A DNA stretch of 64,000 nt from Phyto melanocephala (Eukaryota; Arthropoda; Insecta; Diptera; Rhinophoridae): contig OW799233.1 of the NCBI GenBank assembly GCA_941918925.1, positions 141,672,223 to 141,736,222 on the forward strand, written 5' to 3'. The position numbers were made by a program, and so were the translations under genes. The notes below the pieces were generated by a model that was not told where the DNA came from, made no database searches, and saw only the letters and a list, made by a program, of their open reading frames with translations. Below are positions 48,501 through 60,412 of the stretch, one piece after another. Position 1 is the first letter of the stretch. Each line of letters starts with the position of its first letter.

Positions 48501-51500
48501 CCATACTTTTCGCCATGACTTTAAGTCCTTAATTGGTGGTCCACAAGAATTTAGCGTTACCGTTAACTCCTCCCATAGTCTTTTTGACGTAGCCTTTCCT
48601 TGGCCACAATTGGGAATTATATTTTTGGCCAAATTCGAATGCTCGAGCATAAATTCAGCCATATATTCTTTTTGCTTCATATTTATTTTATTAAGATTTG
48701 TCCTAAACATATAAATACATTTAAATTAAGTCTTTTCTAAAAAGTTAAAAAAACTTAAATTTTTATGTCTTTTTACACAGGAAACGTATGAACAATTGGT
48801 TTTTCGATCGTTATTTAACTAACGATGAACTTTTCGAACGATTGCACTCGATAGGGTACTCGTTATCGTATGCTATCATCTCAAATTTCGATAGCTATTA
48901 CTCAATATCGTAAGCTGTAATCTAAAAAACAAAAGTAACGAGCAATTTTACTCGATCACGTATGCCGTAATTCGGCCCCAGTGTTTATTGATGGTAAACT
49001 TAATTCAATCTAGGTCATAGTTCGCTCAACCACAAATTTTGTGAAGGTCGTCAAAAATTAGTTGTTAATCTGAAAAAAATTGATGATGAGCGTGAAATGA
49101 TAGTACAATAAGTGGGACCAGCATACATTCAATATTGCATGATTTGCCTACAAAAAAGATTTTTTTCACATTGGAACCCACATAACTTGACAATCACTTA
49201 ATAAAAGGCTCGTGTTAATCGATCGCAAGAAATGCCAAGACATGTGTATGACATCGTGTCAGAGGACTAATCGTGGATCTACGCATATGAACAGCAGTTT
49301 TTCTAGACAAGTAAAACCCTTTAAATGTCATTCAAAATGCTTTCAAAATGCATGTTTTGGAGTGAAAATGGAAAAAAAAGTAAAAAATTAGATCACACGT
49401 TTATTTTTGATGATTTTTTTATGATTTGTATAAAATGAAACCCTTGTATATAGGAACCGTTGGGCTTTTTTTTAAAGACTATGAGTCTTAAATATTATTA
49501 ATTATTAATAAAATATTTAGATTAATTTGGCTAATCCAATTTTAATTTATTATTTAATTTCTGGCATTTAAGTAAACTGTTATCAAATACATCGTATTTA
49601 AAATTTTTGTCAATGGAGATACAGTTATACGATACAGTGTAGCCTATATTTAATATTATTAATTATTATTTATTAATATTATTAATTATTAATCGACTAA
49701 TATTTTGGAGGTAACTACTACAATAAATGATGGTTTTATAAATAATATGCAAACTGATGCTATCTACACAGATTTTAGTAAAGCTTTTGATAAGGTAAAC
49801 CATGATCTCTTGCTTAACAAATTGTCATTAATGGGATTTACGGATATGACAATAAAATGGTTAAGATCATACTTGTCTTTAAGAACTCAACAAGTTAAGT
49901 ATTGAAGTGCTACGTCTAATGCTATCAAAGTTCCTTCTGGTGTTCCGCAAGGTAGCCACCTTGGTCCTATTTTATTTACCTTATTCATAAACGATCTACC
50001 TTCAGTTATTCAGCACTCTAAAGTTTTGATGTATGCCGATGATGTCAAAATTTTTCGTTCTTCTAATAATCCCGAAGATCAACTTTTCCTTCAATCAGAT
50101 ATTGGCAAATTGGTAAATTGGTGTGAAATCAACTTAATGGAGCTGAATATAAAAAAATGTAAGCATATGTCCTTGTTCAGAATTAAGAAATTGGATTTAT
50201 TTTATTGCATAAATGAGTGTAAACTTGATAAAGTTCTGAATTTTCTTGATCTTGGTATTTTGCTTAATCACCAATTAAATTTTCGTGACCATATTTCTTT
50301 AATTGTTAACAAAGCAAATGGTGTACTTGGATTTATGAAGAGGTGGTGCAAGGAATTTCTAGATCCTTATATTACGAAACAATTATGTTCATCGTTAGTT
50401 CGACCTACTCTTGAATATGGATCGATTATTTGGGATCCTTGCTATAATATTCATATTGATAGTATCGAGTCTGTACAAAAGAAGTTTTTAATATTTTGTC
50501 TTCGTGGCCTTGGATGGAATTCGTTTTTACTACCTTCATACGAAAGCAGACTCTGTCTTATAAAATTACCAACTTTTAAAAGTCGTCGTTCAATGCAGAG
50601 TTTTTCTTTTGTGCTGGGCCTAATTCAAGGCGATATCGACTCAGAATTCCTGCTAAGTAAAATATCTTTTAATGTTCCAACCAGACCAACTCGAAATTTC
50701 CGTTTTATTAACTTAAAATACTATAGAACCAACTATGCTAATAATGATCCTCTTCGTCGTATATGTGAAAACTTTAATAATTATTATCACCTTATTGGCC
50801 TCAATGAAAGTAAAGAAATTGTTAAAAGAACTATCATTTTATATTTAAATCGTTGAATTATTATAGAATATTATTTTATATATAACCTTAATTTTGTTTT
50901 GTTATTTTACATACTTTAGTCTGTAAGGATTATTATCCATAGACAATAAATTAAATAAATAAATAAATTATTATTAATTAATTTACATATTGTTATACAG
51001 TCGAGAGTTTGGAAATTTTTCTTTTTTTAAACCATAAGATGAGTCATAATATTTGTAAAATTTCATAACACATTTATCATAGTTTTATCCTTACAGGTTT
51101 AGGAACAAACTATCAAACAAACTCATAGACGCGTAAATATAGGGAAAAACACGTTTGAAGAAGAAACATATTGCTCAGCTCTCTTCATATTTCGCAGCTT
51201 TCGATAAAGTCGATTTAAATCAAGGTAAATTTAGATGTAAATATTTAAAAGATCTTACCAGACTTTTTAATTGGGTAGTAGATCAAGTCTAGGGAGGAAA
51301 ATTTGTTGATTTGTTGAAATGATCCCTATAGACTATTGAAACTGGGGGCTCACAAAGTGTACATTTAAACCTAATTTAGGTTGAGTATTAACATTTGAAA
51401 ACGATATGGCCGATTTAAGTGTTCACAAAAACTTTCAAAAAGCGTCATATTTTTTAGTTAGTAAAATGGCTAAGGATATGAATCATTGCATCTTTGTGTA

Positions 51501-54500
51501 AAGACAATAATAATAATAAAAAAATAATAAAAATCTTAACGACTTTTGGCATATTTTCACATACATTAAGGCCATTCAGTATTACTTGCAATATTGCAAA
51601 TTAAAAATATTTACATATGTATGTAAGCCTGTGGGCAAATTACAGTATTTGAACGTGATCGAAATTTGAAAATTTTTATTACATTATCTATACCTAAAGC
51701 ACAGCGAACTCAATCGTTCGAGTAAAATTTCGATCGTGATCGAATGCCATAATTTGGCCCCTGATGTTAACAATTGTATATTATTTTAGTTAATTTATAA
51801 ACAAAAACTATGCTTTATGGTTGATACTGTACCTGTTTTCCAATCAGATTTTCAAATCTTGGCTTTATGAAGTTCCAGGCACCCATGTTGCGATGCTCCT
51901 CTTGAGCCCAAACGAACTCTTTAAAATATTCAAATAATATTTTCTAATTAATAAGCGCATCAATACAAAAGCATTCCTAATACCTACTTGTTGCATTTTC
52001 ATATTTAGCAATCTCCTGTTGTAGTTCATAAGCGGGAAATGGACATAAAGATTCTACACGAATTATGGCAGTATCCTGAGCATTTTGTAAATGTCTTTCG
52101 TCTACTAAGCTATAGTAATGTTTTCCCGAACACAAGAGGACACGTTTAACTGAGTTCTGATTTACGGTGTTGTCACCTAAAATGTTTAAGAAAAAAGTCC
52201 CTGGAGCGAAATCTGTATGTACTGAAGTGGCAGCCGACAGACGTAAAAGTACTTTGGGAGCAACCACAATCAAAGGTTTACGGAAATTACGAATTTGCTG
52301 GCGACGCAAGGCATGAAAATATTGAGCAGGGGTTGTAGGATTAACAATTTGTACATTAATATTATCACTATCGGCAGCACATTCCTTGGAATCACACAAC
52401 TGTAAGAAGCGCTCAATGCGACAAGAACTATGCTCCGAGGCAGCACCATCATAACCGTGTGGCAATAATAATACTAAACCATTTAAATCCATCCATTTTG
52501 CTAAAAAAAAATAAAAAATATGAAAGAAAACCAATATTGCACTGAAAAATATTTTGGTCATACACAAACAACTCACTTTCTCCCGAAATAATAAAATTGT
52601 CTATTATAATCTGTGCTCCATTAGCAAAATCACCAAACTGAGCTTCCCATATTATCAAATTGTTGGGGTTATCTATGGCCATGCCATATTCATAAGCCAG
52701 TACAGCCTCTTCGGATAATATGCTATGAGCTACTTCCAGTTTTCCATCATGACCACCTTTCAGTTCATTCAAGGGTATAAACATTTCATTTGTATCCTGA
52801 TCAACCAACATGACGTGACGATGGGAGAACGTGCCACGTCCTACATCTTCACCACTTATGCGTACATTGTAGCCCTGATACATAAGACTGCCTACTGCTA
52901 AAGCTTCTGCCGTTGACCAATCAATTTTTTCGCCAGCATTCAGTTTTTTAATTCTAGCCTCAATATGGGTCTTCTTCAAATGTGGATGAACTTTCTGTTC
53001 AAGCATATGAAAAATAAATAAAAAGAAAGAATAACTGCCTGTTCAACGATGTCGAAAGAAAACCCAAGCGAAATTTCATTCGTACAAATACGTTGAAAAC
53101 AAAAACAAATTTTTAGTTATTGTTGTTGTTTTCAATACATTTGTACGAATGAAATTTCGCTTGGGTTTTCTTTCGACATCGTTGAACAGGCAGTAAATGT
53201 AGTGTTTTTCATCAGCATTTACCAATACTTTATTTTGATTGTCTCTTATAAACTTAATTTTCTTATGGTTTTATTACATTGTTGTTTTAAAGATTTTTTG
53301 TATTTATTATTTTTACTTACGAAGCCTTCAGGATATTTTACACTCTGCTGTCCAATGTAATTGAGTAAACCATAATCAAGACCAGTATCCCAGTAGGTTA
53401 TATTTTCCGATGCCGTCGAAATGTGTTGCCATTGTTTTTTAAAGTATGATGAATCAGGTTTATATTGAGGAGCCAATAAAAGTTCTTTACTTAGATATTC
53501 CATATAGTCGTTGTGAATTTTTTGCGTCTCTTCGGAGGAGAGCACTAATTGCGAGTTAAGTTTTTCAGCGTATAAATCGGGAACGGTTCTAGAATAGTTA
53601 ACACAAATGAATTGTAAATTTTAATTTCTTTTACAGGAATGAAAAATCAAGATTTCGTTTAACATTGTCGAATCCTAATTGAATTAGCATAGGCCTTGAC
53701 GAAAAAATGGCAAAACCATTTTTTGTATGTACATGATTTTGCTTTTGCATATGTTTTGCTCTTGTTCAAGCAGTGTATTCAAAACTAATCATAGTCGAAT
53801 TTTTAATAATAATTTTGGTTAACTTTTAAGGAAGTTATAAAGTTATTTTTAAAAATCAAGGCACATTCATATTCATTATTCCTCCTTAAACTTTGTCCAT
53901 AGAGAAATTATATTAATTTCAGATAACAATAATAATAGAACAAAGCCTTTGTCAGTTATTTACGTTTTAAATTTCGAATTTATTGAAAAGTTCACTGCGC
54001 GGTATAAATTTTCGTACGTTTTAATCTATCACTCCTTTCCTAATTCATAGATTTTGGCAATTTTCTGGGAAAAATATTTTTTACTCAGGAAATATATATT
54101 CAAAGTCTCATGACTCTACATTAATGTATTTGGGCACAATTCCATTTGTTGAATTTGTTGAATTTCTATTTCACCTATCAAATGACAATTCATAATTCAA
54201 CATGTTCATATTCTTCTATATTCGTAATAAAATTGTTACAATTTAATTAAATTTGAATTATAAAATTAAATGAAAGAATAAATGAACTTAAGCCAAAATA
54301 AAAAATTGTTCACATTGAAAATTTAATTATTTTGTTATAACATAAGATATTTCAACTTTATCCATATAGAAATTGTATGAACTTAAGGTAAAGCGTTATA
54401 TGGGAGGTAGGCGGTAAAGTGGGCGTGTCACCTAAATTTTCTGCCATAACAATGACATTGATCAGAAGGATATCTTTAGCAAATTTCATCAACATACCTC

Positions 54501-57500
54501 TAATTGTGTCGGTTTTATGAGCATTAAAATTTCATTAACAGTAGATTACGTGAAAAGTGGGCGTTAAAGTAGGCGTGTCAATATAGTTTTTACTAATAAA
54601 TTCAACTTAGATATTTCAGTCCTTTATTTTTCCTTAAACTTTGTCCATAGAGAAATCATATTAATTTAAGATAAACCGTTATATGGAGGTGGTCGTAAAG
54701 GTGGGCGTATCACATTTATTTTCCGTTAGAACAAAGCGTTTGACCAAAAGCAATGGTTGTAAAATCATACATCTAATTTTGTCAGTTATTTAGGTTTTAA
54801 ATTTCGAATTTACTGAAAAGTTCACAGCGCGGTATAAATTTTCGTACGTTTTGATCCTTTCCTAATTCATAGTTTTTGGCAATTTTCTTGGAAAAATATT
54901 TTTTGCTCAGGAAATATATATTCAAAGTCTCATTACTCTGCATTAATGTGTTTGAACACAATTCCATTTTATTTGATGTTGGAAGGACACGGTTTTTTGA
55001 CCTGCTACATAATAAAAAAATAAATGTGACAGACCCACCTCCCATATAACGCTTTATCTCAAATTCATATAATTTTTCTATTAATAAAGATTTTGGAATA
55101 ATAAAGGACTATATTGAAATATCTGAGTTGTATTTATTAGCAGAAACTTTATTGACACGCCTACTTTAAAACAAAAAAGTTTTTTTAAGAAGTTTTTTAT
55201 AGTTTTTTGTTATATTTGAGTTCTCATTTTGTTAATGAGAATTTAAAAATAAAACTTATAACATTTTACATTTTTTCAAGAATTTGGGTAAAAAGGTCTA
55301 CTGACGATCTGGTAAAGCACCAGTGAAATGCGTATAGACCAGCTTAAACCTAACAACCATATAAAAAAAAATATTTTATAAATAAGTAAAAGAAAACATT
55401 TCCAATGCAAGATCAAACTGTAATTTAAATGAATAAAACACTAATAAAGAAATGACATTTAAAGATTTAGGTCTTCAAGTTTAAAACTTGCTTTAAATGA
55501 TGTGATATACTCGGCCAGTGAATGATGGATTTAATTTGTAATCTATTCTTCCGTTAATATACATACATAAATGAGAAATATTGTTAAGAATTATGCAATA
55601 TTACTTACTTGCGATTATTTATAATGGCATACACAAGAGGATTCGTAAAATTGGGATCATCCAACTCATTGTGACCCCAACGACGAAAGCAATTCATATC
55701 AATGAAAATGTCCTTACGGAATTGACGCTGATATTCAAAGGCTAATTTTGTGATCAACGCAACCATTTCAGGATCATCACCATTAACATGAAACACAGGG
55801 GCCTGAATACTTTTAGCTAAGTCCGAGGTATAATCCGTGGAACGACCTCTGTCACCGGGAGTAGTAAAACCAACTTGATTATTGACAATCAAATGAACAC
55901 TGCCACCGATTTCAAAATGCGGTACATAGGCCATATTCAAACATTCCTGATTGATACCTTGACCAGCAAAAGCAGCATCACCATGAAGTATAACATTCAA
56001 AACAGAGGAGGCAAAAGGTTTTTCAGCTGCATCACTAAAAGCACCATCTTTTAAAGTTTGCTGTTTTGAGCGAGTTTTGCCCATGGCAACGGGGTTAGCA
56101 GCCTAATAAAAATGTATGTATACATGAATAATTGTTATGTAAACTATACCTTTCTTTAACTTACCTCTAAATGTGAGGGGTTTCTCACCATACTCAAATG
56201 TATTGTTTTATCCATCACATTTAAGTCCTCCGAAATATCTATACATTTTTAAACAATTGCAATATTTCATAACTATTCATTTACTTTAAGTAGCAAACTA
56301 TAACATAAATCATAGTTAATTTATAACATTTAAATACTTACGAAAATGACTAACTACATCTGACATGGCTTGGCAATCCTCTGGAAACTCAGATTCTCCA
56401 CTCAGTTTGTGAAAAACTTTTGCTGGTCTCATATTAAATAGTATAGTTTGTAATTCAGTACGTCCACGATGTGGCATGGCCACAACAATTTGTTTGAGAT
56501 CATCTAAAAAAATCAAGAAAAAAATAAACAAAAACTAATACGAGTACATATTATACTGATGCATGCATCCTTTTACATTGTGAAGGAAGCAGCAATAAAG
56601 GAAGAGAAAGTTTTATTAGAAAATTTGAAACAAATGAACGGACGAGTACTTGTATGAATAGTAATTTCATTTCGTTTGTTACTCCTAGTTAAGCTATAGA
56701 TATATGAGAGTAGTTTTTGACAACTGATTAATGGTTGATGCCATAACCTTGATTTTTGGTTTTAAATAACAAAATTTAATTATGAATGCACACGCTTATA
56801 TTCATATTTATTTATGTAGGTTGGTGAAGAATGGTTACCTATGTAGTGACAAGAGCTAATGCTATTTTATTGTACGTACACCGATATAACACTTTTTGAT
56901 GATACTTCAAATAATACATAACAAAAAATGGCATTACAAACTTTTTTATTTATTATAATTTAAATACTATTACTTAAATCTGGAATTATAAAAGTTCTTG
57001 TTATACGACAAGTTTTAGTAATTATGGAATATAAATTAGAGATAACTATTTTATGCAATATAAAAACAGTTTTTGTTACAAAGTGTGTTAATATATATTT
57101 TCAAAAGATTTACGTTTTTTTCTATTTAGTTGAGAGATCGATGGTTCAACTTTTTCAAAAACCGGGTTTCGGATAATCTGAATATATTGTTATTAAAAAA
57201 ACGGTTTTCGGTCAAGCATTTAAAAAATAACCTGTTAACCGGTTTTATTCGAATAAACAATAACACAAAAATCAAATTATTTATTGAAATAAAGAATTTA
57301 TTTAAATAAAATCAAAACAACTCACAAAGTTAAAGAACGAACAAAATATACTGCAGTCATGACAGAAATTTTTAAGAATTTGTACTTAAAAATATTATAG
57401 GAACATATTTCTACAAAGATATGCATATAAACATATGAACTTTTATTAAAAAATATATGTATATGTAGTTAACAACTTAACACATGTGTTACCACATTAT

Positions 57501-59826
57501 TCAATAAAATAATTTTTAAGAAAAAAAAAAAAATGCAGTTCAAATGGTTTGAAGTATGTTAACCTATTTTTATCTTTTGTATTTATAAAACTTCACATTG
57601 AAAATGACCTTTCACTTAGCATACATGCATATAAAGTACAAAGCCACCTTTTAACATTTGAATTTTTACATAGTTAGCCATTATACTTGTCCAGCCCTTT
57701 CCACCCATATTAATGATATTAAGGAAAAAAAAATTATCCACCATTTTGTTTCGGACGCCATCTCTGATTTTACACTTTTTCAGAGTTTACTGAATTCTAC
57801 TGGTGAAGCGCTTTCACTTTATAGCAACATTAAGGGGCTTGAAGGCTTTTATTTTTAAATACTTTAATTGACCTACACATTAATATATTATCTGCCTTTT
57901 TGTAGTGGCGGCGATCGTGGATTTTAAATATTTTATTAGTGTATTATATTTTGTTATGCAAGATATTTCATCTGCTACTCATATTGAGTTTTTTATGCCC
58001 ACTACCAAAAAAAATGGTGGGCTATAATCATTTTATTATTCCGTTTGTAACACATCGAAATATTCATATTAGACCTCATAAAGTATATATATTCTGAATC
58101 GGAGTTTCATTTTATGACGATCTAGCTATGTCCGTCCGTCTGTTGAAAGCACGATAGAGGTCGGACCGAAAAAGCTAGGGGGCTCAAATTTTGCCAGAAT
58201 ATTTTTTACACACAAGGTTTGTTTGGTATTAGGAATATTAGGAAGAGAGTTATAGCTCGTAATGCAAGAGTAGGTCAAAAAACCCATGTCCTTCTAACAT
58301 CGAATAAAATGCGATTTTGAAATTTTGCAAAAATTGCTTTTTGGTCAAAGGCATCGTTCTAACGGAAAATAAGTGTGACACGCCCACCTCCCATATAACG
58401 TTTTATCTCCAATTCATATAATTTCTCTATAAATAAAGATTTTGGATTAATAAAGGACTATATTGAAATATATGTATTGTATTCATTAGCAGAAACCACT
58501 TTGACACGCCTACTATTACGCCCACTTTTAACGTTATCTACTGTTAATGAAATATAAATGCTTATAAAACCAAAAATTAGAAGTATGATGACGAAATTTC
58601 ATACATGTGGCTTTCTAGTCAAAGTCATTATTTTGACAGAAAATGAATGTGACACGCCCACTTTAACGCCTACGTCCCTATAACGCTTTTTCTTAAATTC
58701 ATATAATTTCTCAATGGATAAAGTTTTTGGCAGAATAAAGAACCAAAGTATTATTTATTAGCAGAAACTATATGGACACGCCTACTTTAACGCCCATTTT
58801 CATTGAAAGACTAAATTTTCGAAAACATTTTACTAGCATATCGAAGTTATACAAAGAAAGTGATACATATTTTAGTATGAAGATATTATTCCATACCAAT
58901 TACAGTTAATAACAAAATAACAAATTTTGTGCTATAGTTAAAAGTATACAAAATTGGTGGTGGGTATAAAAGATTCGACACAGCTGAATATAGTTTTCTT
59001 TCTTGTTACTTATGTACTTGTAGAAATTTCGTTCTTCTCTTTTGTGTTTATTCCAAAAAAAGTATTTTTTTATAATTTATCTTTAATTAATTATGTTACA
59101 ACTACTACTTAAGAGCATAAAAATATATGAAAATTACAAAAATTGTTTAACTCTGAAGTTATTTATTAATACATATAATAATAAAGATACTTAATATCTT
59201 TAAAACGATAAAAAAGTAGGAAAAAAAAGAAACAATTTACCAAAATAATTCGAGATATGCTCCCATAATTTTTCAACGAAAACTTTACCTTGTACACTAT
59301 TGCGCAGTAGTTGCCAAAAGAAGGCCAATATACTTTCGGCACCTTCACCACCGTAGCGCTTGACAGTGGGAAATTTTGTTGCCATAAAATTATCCCAAGC
59401 TTGTGACTTAATTAGTAGTTCAACAATCTCTTTACGATCACAATCACTGAGATATTGCTGTGACTGGGCATTCAGTTGTTCAAAACGCAATGCCAACCAC
59501 TCCCGTTCCTCGAGGTTCTACAAATGAAAAGGTATGAAAAGAAAGTAATAAACTAAAAGATAATATATTAATTTATTCAATTAGCTTTCAATATGTGTAT
59601 GTAAATATTTTTAAAAGTATAAGTTTTTTCAGTTAAACTTACCTCAACATATCCAAATTCAGCACTTACTAGTTTGCCACAATAAATTTCTTTTAATATT
59701 GTTTCCAATTCGCCTACTGTTGTTGTAGTTTTAGCGGCAACACCTGGATCATTAAGCAGACCCCGTGGCTGGACGTTGTCTTGCTTTTGAAGTCCATAAA
59801 ATAAAGGATTTAATTCATCTAAGGAA
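45509..59826 (-). CDS. DHTKD1-type 2-oxoadipate/2-oxoglutarate dehydrogenase E1 (5' end missing)
   Basis: Ten minus-strand exons join in phase: 59826-59643, 59517-59241, 56503-56342, 56238-56165, 56102-55609, 53588-53321, 52994-52577, 52500-51988, 51918-51833, 45613-45509. They encode about 859 residues; the family is about 919, so the mitochondrial presequence and first ~60 residues are on an exon not seen, probably right of the window. Family marks in order: INPLFTG-like [25 protein letters not shown], the thiamine diphosphate region [10 protein letters not shown] with [51 protein letters not shown], and RNFRKPLIV. It closely follows human DHTKD1 (lysine and tryptophan breakdown, 2-oxoadipate to glutaryl-CoA with E2/E3 in the mitochondrial matrix) rather than OGDH. 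From memory the Drosophila orthologue is CG1544. The last intron (45614-51832) holds a complete Harbinger transposon and a LINE; intron 52995-53320 holds a foldback element. It is convergent with chaoptin. Confidence 0.95.
46369..47676 (+). CDS. Harbinger DDE transposase/nuclease (HARBI1-like), intact
   Basis: Five exons: 46369-46487, 46541-46860, 46912-47015, 47094-47241, 47303-47676, joined in phase into 354 residues, close to the 349 of human HARBI1. The catalytic triad can be read: Asp152 in GCIDGTH, Asp232 in [10 protein letters not shown] and Glu269 in [11 protein letters not shown], with the helix-turn-helix-like [13 protein letters not shown] segment ([10 protein letters not shown]) before it. 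This is the nuclease of PIF/Harbinger elements; it cuts and joins the element ends but needs its Myb-like partner for DNA binding and nuclear entry in the studied systems. Introns are only 50-80 bp. No stop or frameshift was found. It sits in sense opposite to DHTKD1 within that gene's last intron. Confidence 0.92.
47887..48710 (-). CDS. Myb/SANT-like DNA-binding protein of the Harbinger element
   Basis: Two exons, 48710-48507 and 48456-47887 (minus strand), separated by a 50-bp intron and both phase 0, give 257 residues. The N-terminal ~85 residues have the spaced tryptophans of a trihelix Myb/SANT-like domain ([21 protein letters not shown]), followed by a basic stretch [17 protein letters not shown] seen in many insect Myb/SANT regulators. 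A C-terminal third rich in ER/KE ([20 protein letters not shown]) is predicted coiled coil. In PIF/Harbinger transposons the second gene is of this type and acts with the transposase at the element ends. A shorter start is possible at 48680 ([10 protein letters not shown]). It converges with the transposase gene, 210 bp away. Confidence 0.85.
49690..50970 (+). mobile_element. 5'-truncated non-LTR retrotransposon (LINE), reverse transcriptase remnant
   Basis: The reading frame 49705-50856 encodes the palm and thumb of a reverse transcriptase: [16 protein letters not shown], then [10 protein letters not shown], then the catalytic MYADDVKIF, and a long C-terminal domain ending at 50856. One in-frame TGA near 49903 (the position of a usual Trp) breaks it. 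The endonuclease and 5' half are absent. Downstream, 50940-50970 ends in AAATAAATAAATAAA, a typical non-LTR tail. It resembles jockey/CR1-type elements, but I cannot assign the clade. It lies antisense in the last DHTKD1 intron, in an ATTAATTATTAAT-rich site. Confidence 0.88.
51633..51760. mobile_element. Short MITE related to the Harbinger element
   Basis: The left end GGGCAAATTACAGTATTTG followed by ACGTGATCGA, and the right end TCGTGATCGAATGCCATAAT followed by TTGGCCC, match the termini of 46105-48978. The 128-bp interior is short and noncoding. It lies 72 bp downstream (in DHTKD1 sense) of the exon ending at 51833. The target duplication is unclear. Confidence 0.75.
53035..53193. mobile_element. 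Foldback MITE in a short DHTKD1 intron, TAA duplication
   Basis: Two arms of about 55 bp, beginning CTGCCTGTTCAACGATGTCG, are perfect inverted copies around a roughly 40-bp loop. TAA lies on both sides (53032-53034, 53194-53196), fitting a Harbinger-type 3-bp duplication. It occupies half of the 326-bp intron 52995-53320 and begins 41 bp before the next exon. Confidence 0.88.
53870..55175. repeat. Repeat family A copies in both orientations
   Basis: 54340-54950 reads in reverse (AAAGCGTTATATGGGAGGT, GTGGGCGTGTCACC) and 55030-55170 reads forward (CCTCCCATATAACGCTTTAT, TATTGACACGCCTACTTT). The segments 53990-54170 and 54830-54980 are direct duplicates (GCGCGGTATAAATTTTCGTA). It lies in the DHTKD1 intron 53589-55608. 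Confidence 0.65.
57630..58210 (+). repeat. Family D copy followed by GTCY second subtype
   Basis: 57630-57990 carries GACGCCATCTCTGATTTT and TTCTACTGGTGAAGC. 57995-58210 begins GCCCACTACCAAAAAA with ATTCCGTTTGTAACACATCG and GTCCGTCCGTCTGTTG, the subtype also seen at 30990-31180. Confidence 0.6.
58350..58990 (+). repeat. Repeat family A, best-preserved copy
   Basis: It has the ordered motifs CACGCCCACCTCCCATATAA, GACACGCCTACT, CATTGAAAGACTAAATTTTC, GCATATCGAAGTTATACAAA, GGTGGTGGGTATAAAAGATT and a terminal TTCGACACAGCTGAA hairpin. It shows the uninterrupted site of the mariner insertion at 292-908. Confidence 0.7.
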
Positions 59827-60412
59827 CTGTAAATAAATATTAACACAACTTGCAAACAGTTTTATTTATTTTTTCCTTTTATTAAGCATATGTATAACCC
59901 TGCTGTACTAGGTTTTTAATATTGATAAAAAATGTAGAGAAAAGTATGTATGTCTTTTACACAGAAACAATTATTGCTTAAAATTTTAAAATTAATTGCA
60001 TAATTGATTTATTTCAAAATTTAAATCTTATTAATGATATTAATTTTTTTCAAAAAACCTAGAAATATTTGTCAGTTGAAAAAATTTATTTTTTGGATTT
60101 TCAAGGAAAAGTTGAATAAAATTTTGGTTAAGGAGGTGAATATTAAAAAAAGTAGCGGATGTTCAGCAGATCAAAGTTTTATTAAGAATATACAGTCGTC
60201 GGCAAAATTATTTGACAAGAAAAAACTTTTAAACCTTAAAAATGCTTTATTGAAATTTAATCTTCTTTTTCGATGAATGAGCTTTCATCAGTTCAAAGAA
60301 CTTTTTTCCATAACTCTATTGACTTTTTGACATGTGTATTATATTGCAAAATCTAAACGCTTGAGTCTGTTTTGTTTTGATTAGTTAACTCAGCCGTTTT
60401 CCTCATATTTTT

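Larger units (their letters stand above)
46105..48978. mobile_element. Complete PIF/Harbinger DNA transposon in the last DHTKD1 intron
   Basis: The ends are inverted copies of GGGCCGAATTACGGCAT, with matching continuing to about 27 bp with one mismatch (ACGTGATCGA against TCGTGATCGA). The direct repeat CAG flanks both ends (46102-46104 and 48979-48981), the 3-bp target duplication expected of PIF/Harbinger. Inside are two convergent genes, a DDE transposase (46369-47676, +) and a Myb/SANT-like protein (47887-48710, -), the standard pair for this superfamily. Subterminal zones carry repeated CGTATCGAA-like motifs, probable protein binding sites. Both genes lack frame damage, so the copy looks young and possibly autonomous. 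Confidence 0.93.

Noticed and set aside
60034..60276. 80-codon Lys-rich plus frame
   Set aside because: No family features, low complexity and no splice context; probably chance in AT-rich DNA.
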